Positions 5,387 to 12,483 of a stretch of DNA of 12,606 nucleotides are shown here, piece by piece. Location of the stretch: assembly GCA_934385225.1 (NCBI GenBank), contig CAKRPQ010000065.1, positions 1-12,606 of the forward strand. The letters run 5' to 3'. The notes below the pieces were generated by a model that was given only the letters and a program-made list of their open reading frames with translations, was not told where the DNA came from and did not search any database. Each line of letters starts with the position of its first letter. Position 1 is the stretch's first letter. This stretch comes from an uncultured Eubacteriales bacterium (lineage in GTDB: Bacteria > Bacillota > Clostridia > Oscillospirales > CAG-272). The translations under genes were made by a program, and so were the position numbers.

Positions 5387-6769
5387 TTATTTCCTCACCC
5401 TCTCGAACACGGCGGGCATATCTTCAAGCGAAAGCACTTTCCCGCTCTGCATTACCTCGTCCGCTTTCGGAAGCCAGATGAAGCTATTCTTCCCTGCGTA
5501 TGTAAGAAGATAACCTATCTTATACCCCTCGGAATACATTCTTTCGACAATTTTCATAACGTCCTCGGCGGTGAAAAGTCTCGCCTGTGCCGCCTTCGTC
5601 TCGCCCATAAGCGAGCCCTGCGGACCGAATTCCGCTATATTTGTGACCTTTCCGTGCTCCATAAGTCCCGCATACGACTTCCCCGCACCGTCTATCTCAT
5701 ATCTGCCGTCCGTGTACCAGTCAAGACCCGTCATATCGACATACTCATCACCGGGGTAACAGTAGTTTATCGCAGGTTTATTGTCGTTGCGGTTATTCGG
5801 CGAATACTCCCAGAGGAGGTTATCGAGTCCGCGCTCGTTTGTGAAATAATTATGAATATATTTCCAGAGATTTTGTATCGTGTGCGCGGGGAGAAGCGCG
5901 CCGTCGTCATCGAACGGGTGAAACCAGAACCAGCCGCCGTTAAGTTCGTGGAGCGGTCGCCAGATAATCGGCACGCCGTTATTGCGAAGAGCCGCGAGCA
6001 TATCCGCGTCCGCTTCAAGTTCGCGCTTAAAGCGTGCGTTCGTCTCCGTTCCCTCGGTGACAAGCTCGCGCCACGCGTCCTCACCGCCGATATGACCTCT
6101 GTCCTCGCTCCAATCGGGCATTTCGCGCGCGGGATTTGTGAAGTGGCAGGCGATGGTGATTATGCCGCCCTTTGCGGCGTATTCGACAAGCTCGCAGACC
6201 ATCTGACTGAGAAGATGTCTCATATCGTCGGCAAGCGTCGGCAGTTTAAGACCGCAGCGACCGAGATCCATACCGATTATCGACGGGTATCTTCCCGTCG
6301 CCTCAAAGAACGGTTCGAGCATTGTATGGGGCATACGGCGGTTATTATTGACCTCGTCGCCGATAATAAGCATATCGTTCGAGTTGTAGACGAGCGAAAG
6401 GACGTCTTCGAGTTCTTTTTTCGTATAGATTTTGGGCGTATCGGCGAAATCGAGTTCCTCGTCGTCCGTAAAATCCGTATTCTCCGAGAGTTCGGAGAGA
6501 AAATGGTCGATAACGAGGTCAAGCGAGTGATAAGATCCGCGCAGAACGAGCCTGTCGCGGCTCGGTTCGATTGCGCCCGCCGAGTAACCGAGGAGAGTGT
6601 TGTCAAGTTCGACGATTCTCATTCCGGCGGTGTATGTATCGGCTGTGCGGACGGTTTTTCCGAGTTTTTCTGACATTTTTTCGGCGAGTGCGAGAGCCTT
6701 TTCGCGCACCGAACCGATAGCGAGAACCTTGAAATTTTCGATTTTTTCGCCGCAAATAAACGTGTTCAT
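5387..6769 (-). CDS. GH26-family glycoside hydrolase with one N-terminal accessory domain, no signal peptide
   Basis: This 460-residue protein has a GH26 catalytic domain from about residue 113 to the end. The acid/base is E275 in IIWRPLHELNGGWFWF, and the nucleophile is E380 in NIAEFGPQG; conserved neighbours include ACHFTNP (207-213) and YCYPGDEYVD (336-345). GH26 enzymes are retaining hydrolases, mostly endo-beta-1,4-mannanases, with some xylanases and lichenases. Residues 1 to about 108 resemble residues 180-290 of the adjacent 656-aa paralogue, including GSYHS followed by a VIDHF helix, and form an alpha/beta accessory domain. There is no signal sequence, so it should act in the cytoplasm on imported oligosaccharide, unless exported by an unknown route. 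GGAGG lies seven bases before the start. It is 88 bases behind the 656-aa gene and is probably co-transcribed with it. Confidence 0.88.
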   Translation of the reverse strand: MNTFICGEKIENFKVLAIGSVREKALALAEKMSEKLGKTVRTADTYTAGMRIVELDNTLLGYSAGAIEPSRDRLVLRGSYHSLDLVIDHFLSELSENTDFTDDEELDFADTPKIYTKKELEDVLSLVYNSNDMLIIGDEVNNNRRMPHTMLEPFFEATGRYPSIIGMDLGRCGLKLPTLADDMRHLLSQMVCELVEYAAKGGIITIACHFTNPAREMPDWSEDRGHIGGEDAWRELVTEGTETNARFKRELEADADMLAALRNNGVPIIWRPLHELNGGWFWFHPFDDDGALLPAHTIQNLWKYIHNYFTNERGLDNLLWEYSPNNRNDNKPAINYCYPGDEYVDMTGLDWYTDGRYEIDGAGKSYAGLMEHGKVTNIAEFGPQGSLMGETKAAQARLFTAEDVMKIVERMYSEGYKIGYLLTYAGKNSFIWLPKADEVMQSGKVLSLEDMPAVFERVRK

Positions 6770-6816
6770 TTTTTTCCTCCGAATTGGCTTGTTTTTTATT
6801 TTTGGGGTAAGGCGAG

Positions 6817-6840
6817 GTCGTGAGTAAGTTTTCGCACGAC
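6817..6840. repeat. Small inverted repeat between two GH26 genes
   Basis: GTCGTG (6817-6822) and CACGAC (6835-6840) form a 6-bp stem with a 12-base loop in the 88-base gap. The surrounding sequence (AGTTTTCG, TTGTGAACGTTT) resembles tails of the mosaic repeat, so this may be a decayed fragment. No U-run follows on the minus strand. Confidence 0.45.
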
Positions 6841-6857
6841 TATTGTGAACGTTTCCC

Positions 6858-8828
6858 TTATCTCACGCTCTCAAACAACGCTTTCATCTCCGAAAGGTCA
6901 AGCACAAGTTCACTCTTCATAACTTCATCGCCGCCCGGCAGATATGCAAGGCTATGATATGCGTTATAAGTCATAAAGTACGCTATCATATAATCCTCGC
7001 GCATCATCGTTTCGGCAAGTCCAATGAGATCCTGCGCCGTGAACAGGCGTTTCTGCTCCTCAATATTTTCCGCTTTAAGCGATTCGTTTATTCCGATCTC
7101 CGCAAGAGACGCGATTTTTCCCGTCTCCATTATCTTTTCATACGATTTTCCGCTGCCGTCAACCTCATAACCGCCTGCCGTATACCAGTCAAGTCCGACA
7201 AGGTCGACATATTCGTCACCCGGATAGCAATACATTACGTCCGTACCGCCATTCGCGTTATTCGGCGAATATTCCCAGAGCAGGTTATCAAGTCCGCACT
7301 CATCCGTGAAGTAATTATAGACGTACTTCCACATTTCGACAAAAACGGACGCGTCAAGCAATTTGCCGTTATCAAACGGGTGGAACCAGAACCAGCCGCC
7401 GTTCATCTCGTGGAACGGTCTCCATATAATCGGCACGCCCGCGTCACGGAACGCCGCCAGAAACTCCGCGTCAAGCGCAAGCTCGCTCTTAAACACCTTA
7501 TTTATCTCCGTTCCCTCGGTGACAAGCTCGCGCCACGCGTCCTCTCCGCCTATACTTCCTCTGTCAACGCTTCCTATGTCAACGCTTCCGCCGCCAAAGT
7601 TCCTTGTCGGGTTCGTCATATGGCAGCCGAACGTGATTATTCCGCCCTCTTTTGCGTAGTCGATAAGCTCGCAGATATAGCGGCTCTCCATATGCTTATA
7701 CTCTTCGGGAAGCGTCGGAAGCATCATTCCGCAGCGTCCGAGGTCGCCGCCGACAATCGACGGCATAGCGCCGCCCGTTCCCGTGCGGATACCTCCGCTT
7801 TCAAGGTCGCCGTTTGTATAATACGCAAAGAATTTACTCGGCATCTCGCGGCTGTTGTTTATCTCGTCGCCGACGATGAGCTTTCCGTTATCGTTATACA
7901 CCTTTTCGAGAACTTTATAAAGTTCTTCCTTTGTGTACGGGTTCGGTGCGTCCGCGGTATCTATCTCTGTCTTTCCCGTGATATTCGCACCGTCCGAGAG
8001 CATTGAGAGGAACTTTTCGATAACGGCGTTCATCGAATGGTAGGAACATTTAAGGTAAAGATCGCCGTTCTCGACGTAAATGCTGCCCTTTGTGTAATCA
8101 AGCAGGCTCGCGTCAAGGATAATATTGTATCCCGCGAGAGCGTTCTGCGTGACTTCGAAACTCTTTCCTATATATTCCTTTGAGAGCTTTTCGGCAAGTG
8201 CGCTCACCTCGTCGTAGTTGCCTTTAAGCGACTGATTCGAAATATCGGGCAGGTACAGGAAGCGGTATTCGCTTATATCCTTGCCGTCTATCTTCACGTC
8301 CTTCGCCTTTATCTCGCAGATATAGGAATATCCGTCGCCCGTAGGTGCGGTGATTTTATCACCCACGATGAAGTTTTTGATGTAGAAATCGACCGCTTCC
8401 AGCGTCGCCTCGGAGGTTTTTCCGACAATTACGACTTTTGTATCGGTTTTCTTTATCACATAGTCGAAATCCGACGTGAGAAGTCCGAGAGCGTCACGGC
8501 TTTCGGTTCTTTTCGTCTCGCCGACAAGAAATTCGTACTCTCCCTTTGAGCCGAAGTCCGTGCCGAGCTTAACGTCCGCGCCGACGGCGGCAAAAGCGTC
8601 ACGGAGATTTGAAACGGCAGTCTTTTCGGTCTCGCCCGCGCTGTCGGAACGGACTATCTTGTAGTCCGAAATGTTGTCGATGACGGCAACTTTCACCTTT
8701 TCGGCCGATTTGTCCGTTTCCGTGCCGTCCTTTTTACCCCCGTCGCCCGTCTTCTTTCCGCACGCACAGAAAACAATCGCAAGGATCGCGAGAATTGCCG
8801 CCATGGCAAGAAGTGTTCTTTTTTTCAT
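6858..8828 (-). CDS. GH26-family lipoprotein glycoside hydrolase with two N-terminal alpha/beta domains
   Basis: This 656-residue protein starts with a lysine-rich n-region, a hydrophobic core (residues 5-20) and a CACG lipobox, with C23 the likely lipidated cysteine (C21 is an alternative), then a Gly/Lys/Asp linker to about 45. It should be anchored on the outer face of the membrane. Residues 47-170 and 178-290 look like two copies of one alpha/beta fold; the first has EFLVGETKR and TLEAVDFYIKNF, in the style of the accessory domains before alpha-glucuronidase or GH20 barrels. The GH26 barrel runs from about 296 to the end, with acid/base E474 (IIWRPFHEMNGGWFWF) and nucleophile E577 (SLAEIG, Ile where Phe is usual). 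An in-frame 15-nt repeat gives GSVDIGSVD at 414-422. AAAGGA lies eight bases upstream. The natural substrate is likely mannan or a related beta-glycan, but is not proven. Confidence 0.88.
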   Translation of the reverse strand: MKKRTLLAMAAILAILAIVFCACGKKTGDGGKKDGTETDKSAEKVKVAVIDNISDYKIVRSDSAGETEKTAVSNLRDAFAAVGADVKLGTDFGSKGEYEFLVGETKRTESRDALGLLTSDFDYVIKKTDTKVVIVGKTSEATLEAVDFYIKNFIVGDKITAPTGDGYSYICEIKAKDVKIDGKDISEYRFLYLPDISNQSLKGNYDEVSALAEKLSKEYIGKSFEVTQNALAGYNIILDASLLDYTKGSIYVENGDLYLKCSYHSMNAVIEKFLSMLSDGANITGKTEIDTADAPNPYTKEELYKVLEKVYNDNGKLIVGDEINNSREMPSKFFAYYTNGDLESGGIRTGTGGAMPSIVGGDLGRCGMMLPTLPEEYKHMESRYICELIDYAKEGGIITFGCHMTNPTRNFGGGSVDIGSVDRGSIGGEDAWRELVTEGTEINKVFKSELALDAEFLAAFRDAGVPIIWRPFHEMNGGWFWFHPFDNGKLLDASVFVEMWKYVYNYFTDECGLDNLLWEYSPNNANGGTDVMYCYPGDEYVDLVGLDWYTAGGYEVDGSGKSYEKIMETGKIASLAEIGINESLKAENIEEQKRLFTAQDLIGLAETMMREDYMIAYFMTYNAYHSLAYLPGGDEVMKSELVLDLSEMKALFESVR

Positions 8829-8901
8829 TGTAAAAATCCTTTCCGTTCGGTAAACAAACGGAGAATCTCTTCCGAAATCCTCCGTTCACTCCTCTCCGAA
8901 C

Positions 8902-8913
8902 TCAAACGTTTGA
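8902..8913. promoter_or_regulatory. 12-bp palindrome, LacI-family-like operator
   Basis: TCAAACGTTTGA is a perfect palindrome with a central CG, the usual form of LacI/GalR-family operators. It lies about +12 to +23 relative to the predicted start of transcription of the 656-aa GH26 gene, a position suited to repression. No regulator gene is present in the window. Confidence 0.5.
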
Positions 8914-8931
8914 AGAAATATTGCCATCTAC

Positions 8932-8960
8932 ATTATAACTCAAAACGAGCTTAATGTATA
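8932..8960 (-). promoter_or_regulatory. Promoter of the 656-aa GH26 gene
   Basis: On the minus strand TATACA (8955-8960), 17 bp, TATAAT (8932-8937): a perfect -10 and a 4/6 -35. The leader is about 95 nt and includes the palindrome at 8902-8913 and an AACGGAG/CTCCGTT inverted repeat around 8868-8885. Confidence 0.7.
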
Positions 8961-8999
8961 TGTGATTTTTTACAAATTTACTGTGTTTTTTTGCGAATT

Positions 9000-10052
9000 T
9001 CAGTTCATTTCGTCAAAGAGCTTTGCCATGCGGTCAAGATCGGCGACCTTTTCGTTTGCCATAAGCTCGTCCGCGTACTTCCAGGAATAAATACCCCAGT
9101 GCCATGTCCAGGTCATAACGTATGCGGTCTTTCTGCCGTCCGCGTGGAGACGGTCGAGAAGAGCGAGCATATCTCTGCCGTTGAAGTAGCCGTCCTCGTT
9201 CTGCTCGTGGTCCTTGTCTGCGAGAACGTCGCCCGTAGGACCGAATTCGGTGATTGCGACGGGCTTTCCGACAGATGCGAGAACGTCGTGCGTTTTGCCG
9301 TCGTTATCGACCTCGTAATTTCCGCCCGTATACCAGTCGTAGCCGATAACGTCAACGTATTCGTCGCCGGGGTAGCAGTAGAGGTTCATCTCTTTCTTGC
9401 CCGTGATGTTCGGCGCATAGACCCAGAGAAGATTTGTAAGACCGAGCTCGTTCACATAGAGGTTGTAGATGTACTTCCATGCTCTTGTGTAAAGCTCTTT
9501 CGGGATAAGGTGGCTGTGCTCCCAATCGCCCTGCTCTACGCAGAACCAGAACCAACCGCCGTTACATTCGTGAAGAGGTCTCCAAAGAACGGGAACGCCC
9601 TTTTCGCCGAGAAGGCGCAGGAAGCGCGCGTCAAGATAGAGTTCGGCTTTCCAGATAGTGTTAAGTTCTGTACCTTCGGTCAGAAGTTCCTCCCACTTGT
9701 CCTCAAAACCGAGGTGACCGCGGCAGGAATCGCCGGGATTTCCCGACGGATTTGCGAAATGCGACGACGCCGTAACGATACCGCCGTTGTGAGCAAATTC
9801 GGAGAGTTCTTCCGCCGCCTGTTCCATCTGTTTTACGGACATACTCGGAATTTGAAGTCCGTAGCAGGCGAGGTCAACGCCGAGGACTGCGGGATATCTG
9901 CCCGTTGCAGCCTTGAATTTTTCGAGAAGAACGGAGGGCATCTGCTTGCCGCCGTCAACCTCTTCTCCAAAGGCTGTAATGCTGTCGTCCTCGTAGAGTT
10001 TCTTCACCATGTCGAAGAGCTGTTCTTTTGTGTACATTTTTTTGAGTGCCAT
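9000..10052 (-). CDS. GH26-family glycoside hydrolase, catalytic domain only, no signal peptide
   Basis: At 350 residues this is essentially a bare GH26 barrel. The acid/base is E162 in VLWRPLHECNGGWFWF, and the nucleophile is E269 in AITEFGPTG; SHFANP at 97-102 and YCYPGDEYVD at 225-234 match the two neighbouring paralogues. It lacks their N-terminal domains and any export signal, so cytosolic cleavage of short beta-mannosides or similar oligosaccharides is the simplest reading. It is more divergent from the other two than they are from each other, for example ending in an aromatic TWTWHWGIYSW stretch (314-324). AAAGGGG lies about six bases before the start at 10052; a second Met at residue 6 has no better site. 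A 171-base gap with its own promoter separates it from the 656-aa gene. Confidence 0.88.
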   Translation of the reverse strand: MALKKMYTKEQLFDMVKKLYEDDSITAFGEEVDGGKQMPSVLLEKFKAATGRYPAVLGVDLACYGLQIPSMSVKQMEQAAEELSEFAHNGGIVTASSHFANPSGNPGDSCRGHLGFEDKWEELLTEGTELNTIWKAELYLDARFLRLLGEKGVPVLWRPLHECNGGWFWFCVEQGDWEHSHLIPKELYTRAWKYIYNLYVNELGLTNLLWVYAPNITGKKEMNLYCYPGDEYVDVIGYDWYTGGNYEVDNDGKTHDVLASVGKPVAITEFGPTGDVLADKDHEQNEDGYFNGRDMLALLDRLHADGRKTAYVMTWTWHWGIYSWKYADELMANEKVADLDRMAKLFDEMN

Positions 10053-10082
10053 AATTTTCCCCTTTCAAATTGTGTGTTGTGG

Positions 10083-10110
10083 ATTTTGTGTTGTTAAAAG
10101 TTTAGGTCAA
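10083..10110 (-). promoter_or_regulatory. Weak candidate promoter for the 350-aa GH26 gene
   Basis: On the minus strand TTGACC (10105-10110), 16 bp, CAAAAT (10083-10088). The -35 comes from an inverted end of the mosaic repeat (GGCTTGACCTAAAC, as in R1 near 314-327), so the repeat may have supplied it. Confidence 0.3.
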
Positions 10111-10380
10111 GCCTTTTGCGAAAGTTTCGCTATCTTTTTTGCCTCCCTTGTGTAAAGGGAGGTGGATTGCCGCTTTGCGGCAAGACGGAGGGATTGTTCA
10201 CCCGCAGCCGTGAAGTCGTGCAGCACCGTTTAACGCCCTTTTTCCCCACGCGACAGGCGCAAGAAAAAGCGCTTTGCGGAAAAAGAAGCGCCGAGAACAT
10301 TTCGCCGTCTGCGGACGGCGACCAAGGCTCCGCCTTTGGATACCGCAACCTTTTGAAAAAGGTTGATCAAAACTTCCCCA
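10093..10380 (+). repeat. Mosaic intergenic hairpin repeat, copy R4
   Basis: After a short minus-oriented G-end fragment (10097-10117), this copy runs in plus orientation. It has C with stem 10142-10149/10155-10162 and then TTGCCGC/GCGGCAA (10167-10173/10177-10183), almost identical to R1 except that the AAA loop is TTT; D with CTTTTTC/GAAAAAG arms and an ACAGGCGC loop; E, CGCCGTC/GACGGCG, near 10303-10320; F, CCAAGGC/GCCTTTGG, near 10321-10339; and G, CAACCTTTT/AAAAGGTTG, near 10344-10364. No gene is present. Confidence 0.85.
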
Positions 10381-10390
10381 AACGGAAGGG

Positions 10391-10431
10391 TCATAAAATA
10401 AAACAAATAAACACGGCTTTTACGCCGTGTT
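10391..10431 (-). terminator. Intrinsic terminator after the lipoprotein-MATE operon
   Basis: On the minus strand AACACGGC (10424-10431) and GCCGTGTT (10410-10417) form a perfect 8-bp stem with a 6-base loop, followed by TATTTGTTTTATTTTATG. It lies 46 bases past the MATE stop codon. Confidence 0.85.
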
Positions 10432-10476
10432 CATTGTACCATTTATATAATCATTTGTCAACAGAAAATCCTTTTT

Positions 10477-11835
10477 TTACGTCAGTCTTTTTATCCACCT
10501 ATTCCGCGCGGTATGTATCGCAATCGGAATACACTTGAATATCTGATCCGAATTGAGAAGCGCGACTATCCACACTATCGGCAGATTCCAGACGAACGCC
10601 GCCGCAAACGAGAGCGGCATAACTATTCCCCACGTCGAAACAAGATTTAAGAACATAACATACTTCACGTCTCCGCCGCCTTTGATTATCCCGACGCTCG
10701 TCGGCATCTGATACGCCATTCCGACGAAAATGAAGCACATAAGTATGAGTATTTCGTCCGCCATTTCCATCGCCGTCGGAGACAGGTCGTAAAGGGACAG
10801 GTACGGTCCCCGAAGGAAGAACAGGAGCGTTCCGAGCGCGAGCGCGAACAGAATATACATAAGTTGGAGCGTGCGCGAATACTCCTTTACCTTTTCGTTT
10901 CCGTTTCCGTCGCCTTTCGTTTCGCCTATCGTGTTGCCGATAACGACGGCGGACGCCGACGCCTCGCCTATGACGATGATTTTAAGATACTGGAACATAG
11001 TAACTGACACGGAATTTGCCGCAATCGCGTCCTTTGAGAGGTGACCGAGAATGGCAGTCTGTATCGGCGTCGCAATGCTCCACACAAAGTTCGAGATGAA
11101 CGACGGGAGCAGTATCCGAAAAAATTTTGCGAACAGTTCTTTCGTAAAAGCGAAGATATTCTGCGTGAAAAGGCGCAGTTTTTTGTCGATGAAAACGAGA
11201 TAAACGAGAACGGTGACAAGCTCCATGGCGCGCGCGACAAGAGTTCCGACGGCGGCACCCTTAATTCCCATTTCGGGCATACCGAACTTGCCGAAAATGA
11301 GGACGTAGTTTATTCCTACGTCGAGAAGAAGCGACGAAGCGGACACCCACAGCGCGATTCCGACGGTCTTGACCGAGCGCAGAGCCGAGAGAAGTACCGT
11401 CGTAATGACGTATATCGGGTATGTGAAGCGTATAAGTTCGAGATATTTAACGCCCTCGGCGATATAACCCTCGTCGTCGGTGAAAATAGCGAGAACGCCC
11501 GCAGGGTCAAGGCTCGTCCAGGCGAAAACGCCAAAGCCGAGTACAAAACCGAAAATAAGTGCGATTCCCGTAAGTTTTCTTATCGGTTCCGTCCTTTTTT
11601 CTCCCCAGAACTGCGAGCCGAGAACGACAAGGCTGTCTCCTATGGCGAGCGTTATCTGCTGTGTCATAAACTGCACCTGATTTACCGTCGCCGCGCCCGA
11701 AAGCGCGCTCTGGCTGTACGAGCCGAGCATAATATTATCCGCCATATTGACGCTGTAAGCGACGACATTTTGCAAAACGACTATACTCATAAGCGAGAGC
11801 AGTTTTTTATAAAACGATTTATCTTTTGTGAACAT
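10477..11835 (-). CDS. MATE-family multidrug/solute exporter
   Basis: This 452-residue protein has the length and hydrophobic pattern of MATE (MOP superfamily) transporters, with about twelve membrane segments in two halves. Typical features include VVLQNVVAYSVNMADNIMLG near the N-terminus, a QFMTQQITLAIGDSLVVLGSQ stretch in which Gln/Gly-rich residues line the path, and a second half beginning near LLPSFISNFVWSIATPIQ that repeats the layout. Such proteins export cationic drugs, metabolites or lipids using Na+ or H+ gradients; the substrate cannot be told from the sequence. The start codon is two bases after the stop of the upstream lipoprotein gene and has no Shine-Dalgarno, so translation probably depends on reinitiation by the same ribosomes. 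A clear terminator follows the gene. Confidence 0.88.
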   Translation of the reverse strand: MFTKDKSFYKKLLSLMSIVVLQNVVAYSVNMADNIMLGSYSQSALSGAATVNQVQFMTQQITLAIGDSLVVLGSQFWGEKRTEPIRKLTGIALIFGFVLGFGVFAWTSLDPAGVLAIFTDDEGYIAEGVKYLELIRFTYPIYVITTVLLSALRSVKTVGIALWVSASSLLLDVGINYVLIFGKFGMPEMGIKGAAVGTLVARAMELVTVLVYLVFIDKKLRLFTQNIFAFTKELFAKFFRILLPSFISNFVWSIATPIQTAILGHLSKDAIAANSVSVTMFQYLKIIVIGEASASAVVIGNTIGETKGDGNGNEKVKEYSRTLQLMYILFALALGTLLFFLRGPYLSLYDLSPTAMEMADEILILMCFIFVGMAYQMPTSVGIIKGGGDVKYVMFLNLVSTWGIVMPLSFAAAFVWNLPIVWIVALLNSDQIFKCIPIAIHTARNRWIKRLT

Positions 11836-11837
11836 TT

Positions 11838-12449
11838 TTAATAGGTCGGCGTATCGAGCCGCCAGCCGTCCGCCGTGAGTATAAACGCGAGAGTGACGGT
11901 CGATTTTTCGCCGTCAAGCGTGCTTTCGAGCGAGACGTTTATGTACTTTGCCTTTGACGGTTTCACTATCTTCATCGTGTCGTAATCGAACGTGCGGACG
12001 GACGTGACGTAGTTTTTGAAGTTCATATTGCGGTAAAGTCTGCCGTCCCACTCATAGAATTTTGCCGCGGTAACGCCGACATCCTCGTCCGCGTAGCCGA
12101 CGAAGAGTATTTCGCTTATCGGGTCGATATAATCGGGCGCGTAGACGCTTTCGGCGAGTTTTTTGAGTTCCTCCGTCGTCTGATAGGGCGATTCGTCGCG
12201 GACAAGTTCATAGCCCGAAAGACCTTCTGTCATACCGTTATAGATATTGTAATTTTCCTCGTCGTCGCGCGAATAGACAGGCACGCCTTCACCGAAAAGC
12301 ACGAGATTGACCTCGGCGGACTTGTCAATTACGGAGACAAGCTCGTCCTTAATATCGTCAAGCGCGGGTGCTTTGCCGCCGCAGGAGCAGAGTGAAAGGA
12401 AAACGGCGGCGATTATTGTCAAAACTGACAGAATTTTTAATTTTTTCAT
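11838..12449 (-). CDS. Small lipoprotein of unknown function
   Basis: This 203-residue protein begins with MKKLK, a hydrophobic core to about residue 20 and a LCSCGG lipobox with C23 the likely lipid-attachment site, so it should be tethered to the outer face of the membrane. The mature part is acidic and soluble, with an NLVLFGEGVPVY segment (about 48-59) and a C-terminal beta-rich region that ends in TADGWRLDTPTY, in the style of small NTF2-like or lipocalin-sized domains. I cannot assign a family. AAAGGTG lies about five bases before the start. It is translationally coupled to the MATE exporter gene two bases downstream, so the two products may work together, for example as a surface sensor or accessory subunit, but that is inference. 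Confidence 0.8.
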   Translation of the reverse strand: MKKLKILSVLTIIAAVFLSLCSCGGKAPALDDIKDELVSVIDKSAEVNLVLFGEGVPVYSRDDEENYNIYNGMTEGLSGYELVRDESPYQTTEELKKLAESVYAPDYIDPISEILFVGYADEDVGVTAAKFYEWDGRLYRNMNFKNYVTSVRTFDYDTMKIVKPSKAKYINVSLESTLDGEKSTVTLAFILTADGWRLDTPTY

Positions 12450-12483
12450 TTTTCACCTTTCGATTTCGGGGTGTGTAGAACGG

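Noticed and set aside
5324..6673. Plus-strand reading frame of 449 codons opposite the 460-aa GH26 gene (and similar ones opposite the other GH26 and MATE genes)
   Set aside because: These are mirror-frame shadows of well-supported genes with catalytic motifs on the minus strand, and have no ribosome sites or domains.
6846..6855. GAACGTTTCC before the 460-aa GH26 gene as a second LacI-like operator
   Set aside because: It is not palindromic beyond six bases, and the same TTGTGAACGTTT string occurs in repeat R3 near 4853, so it is repeat debris.
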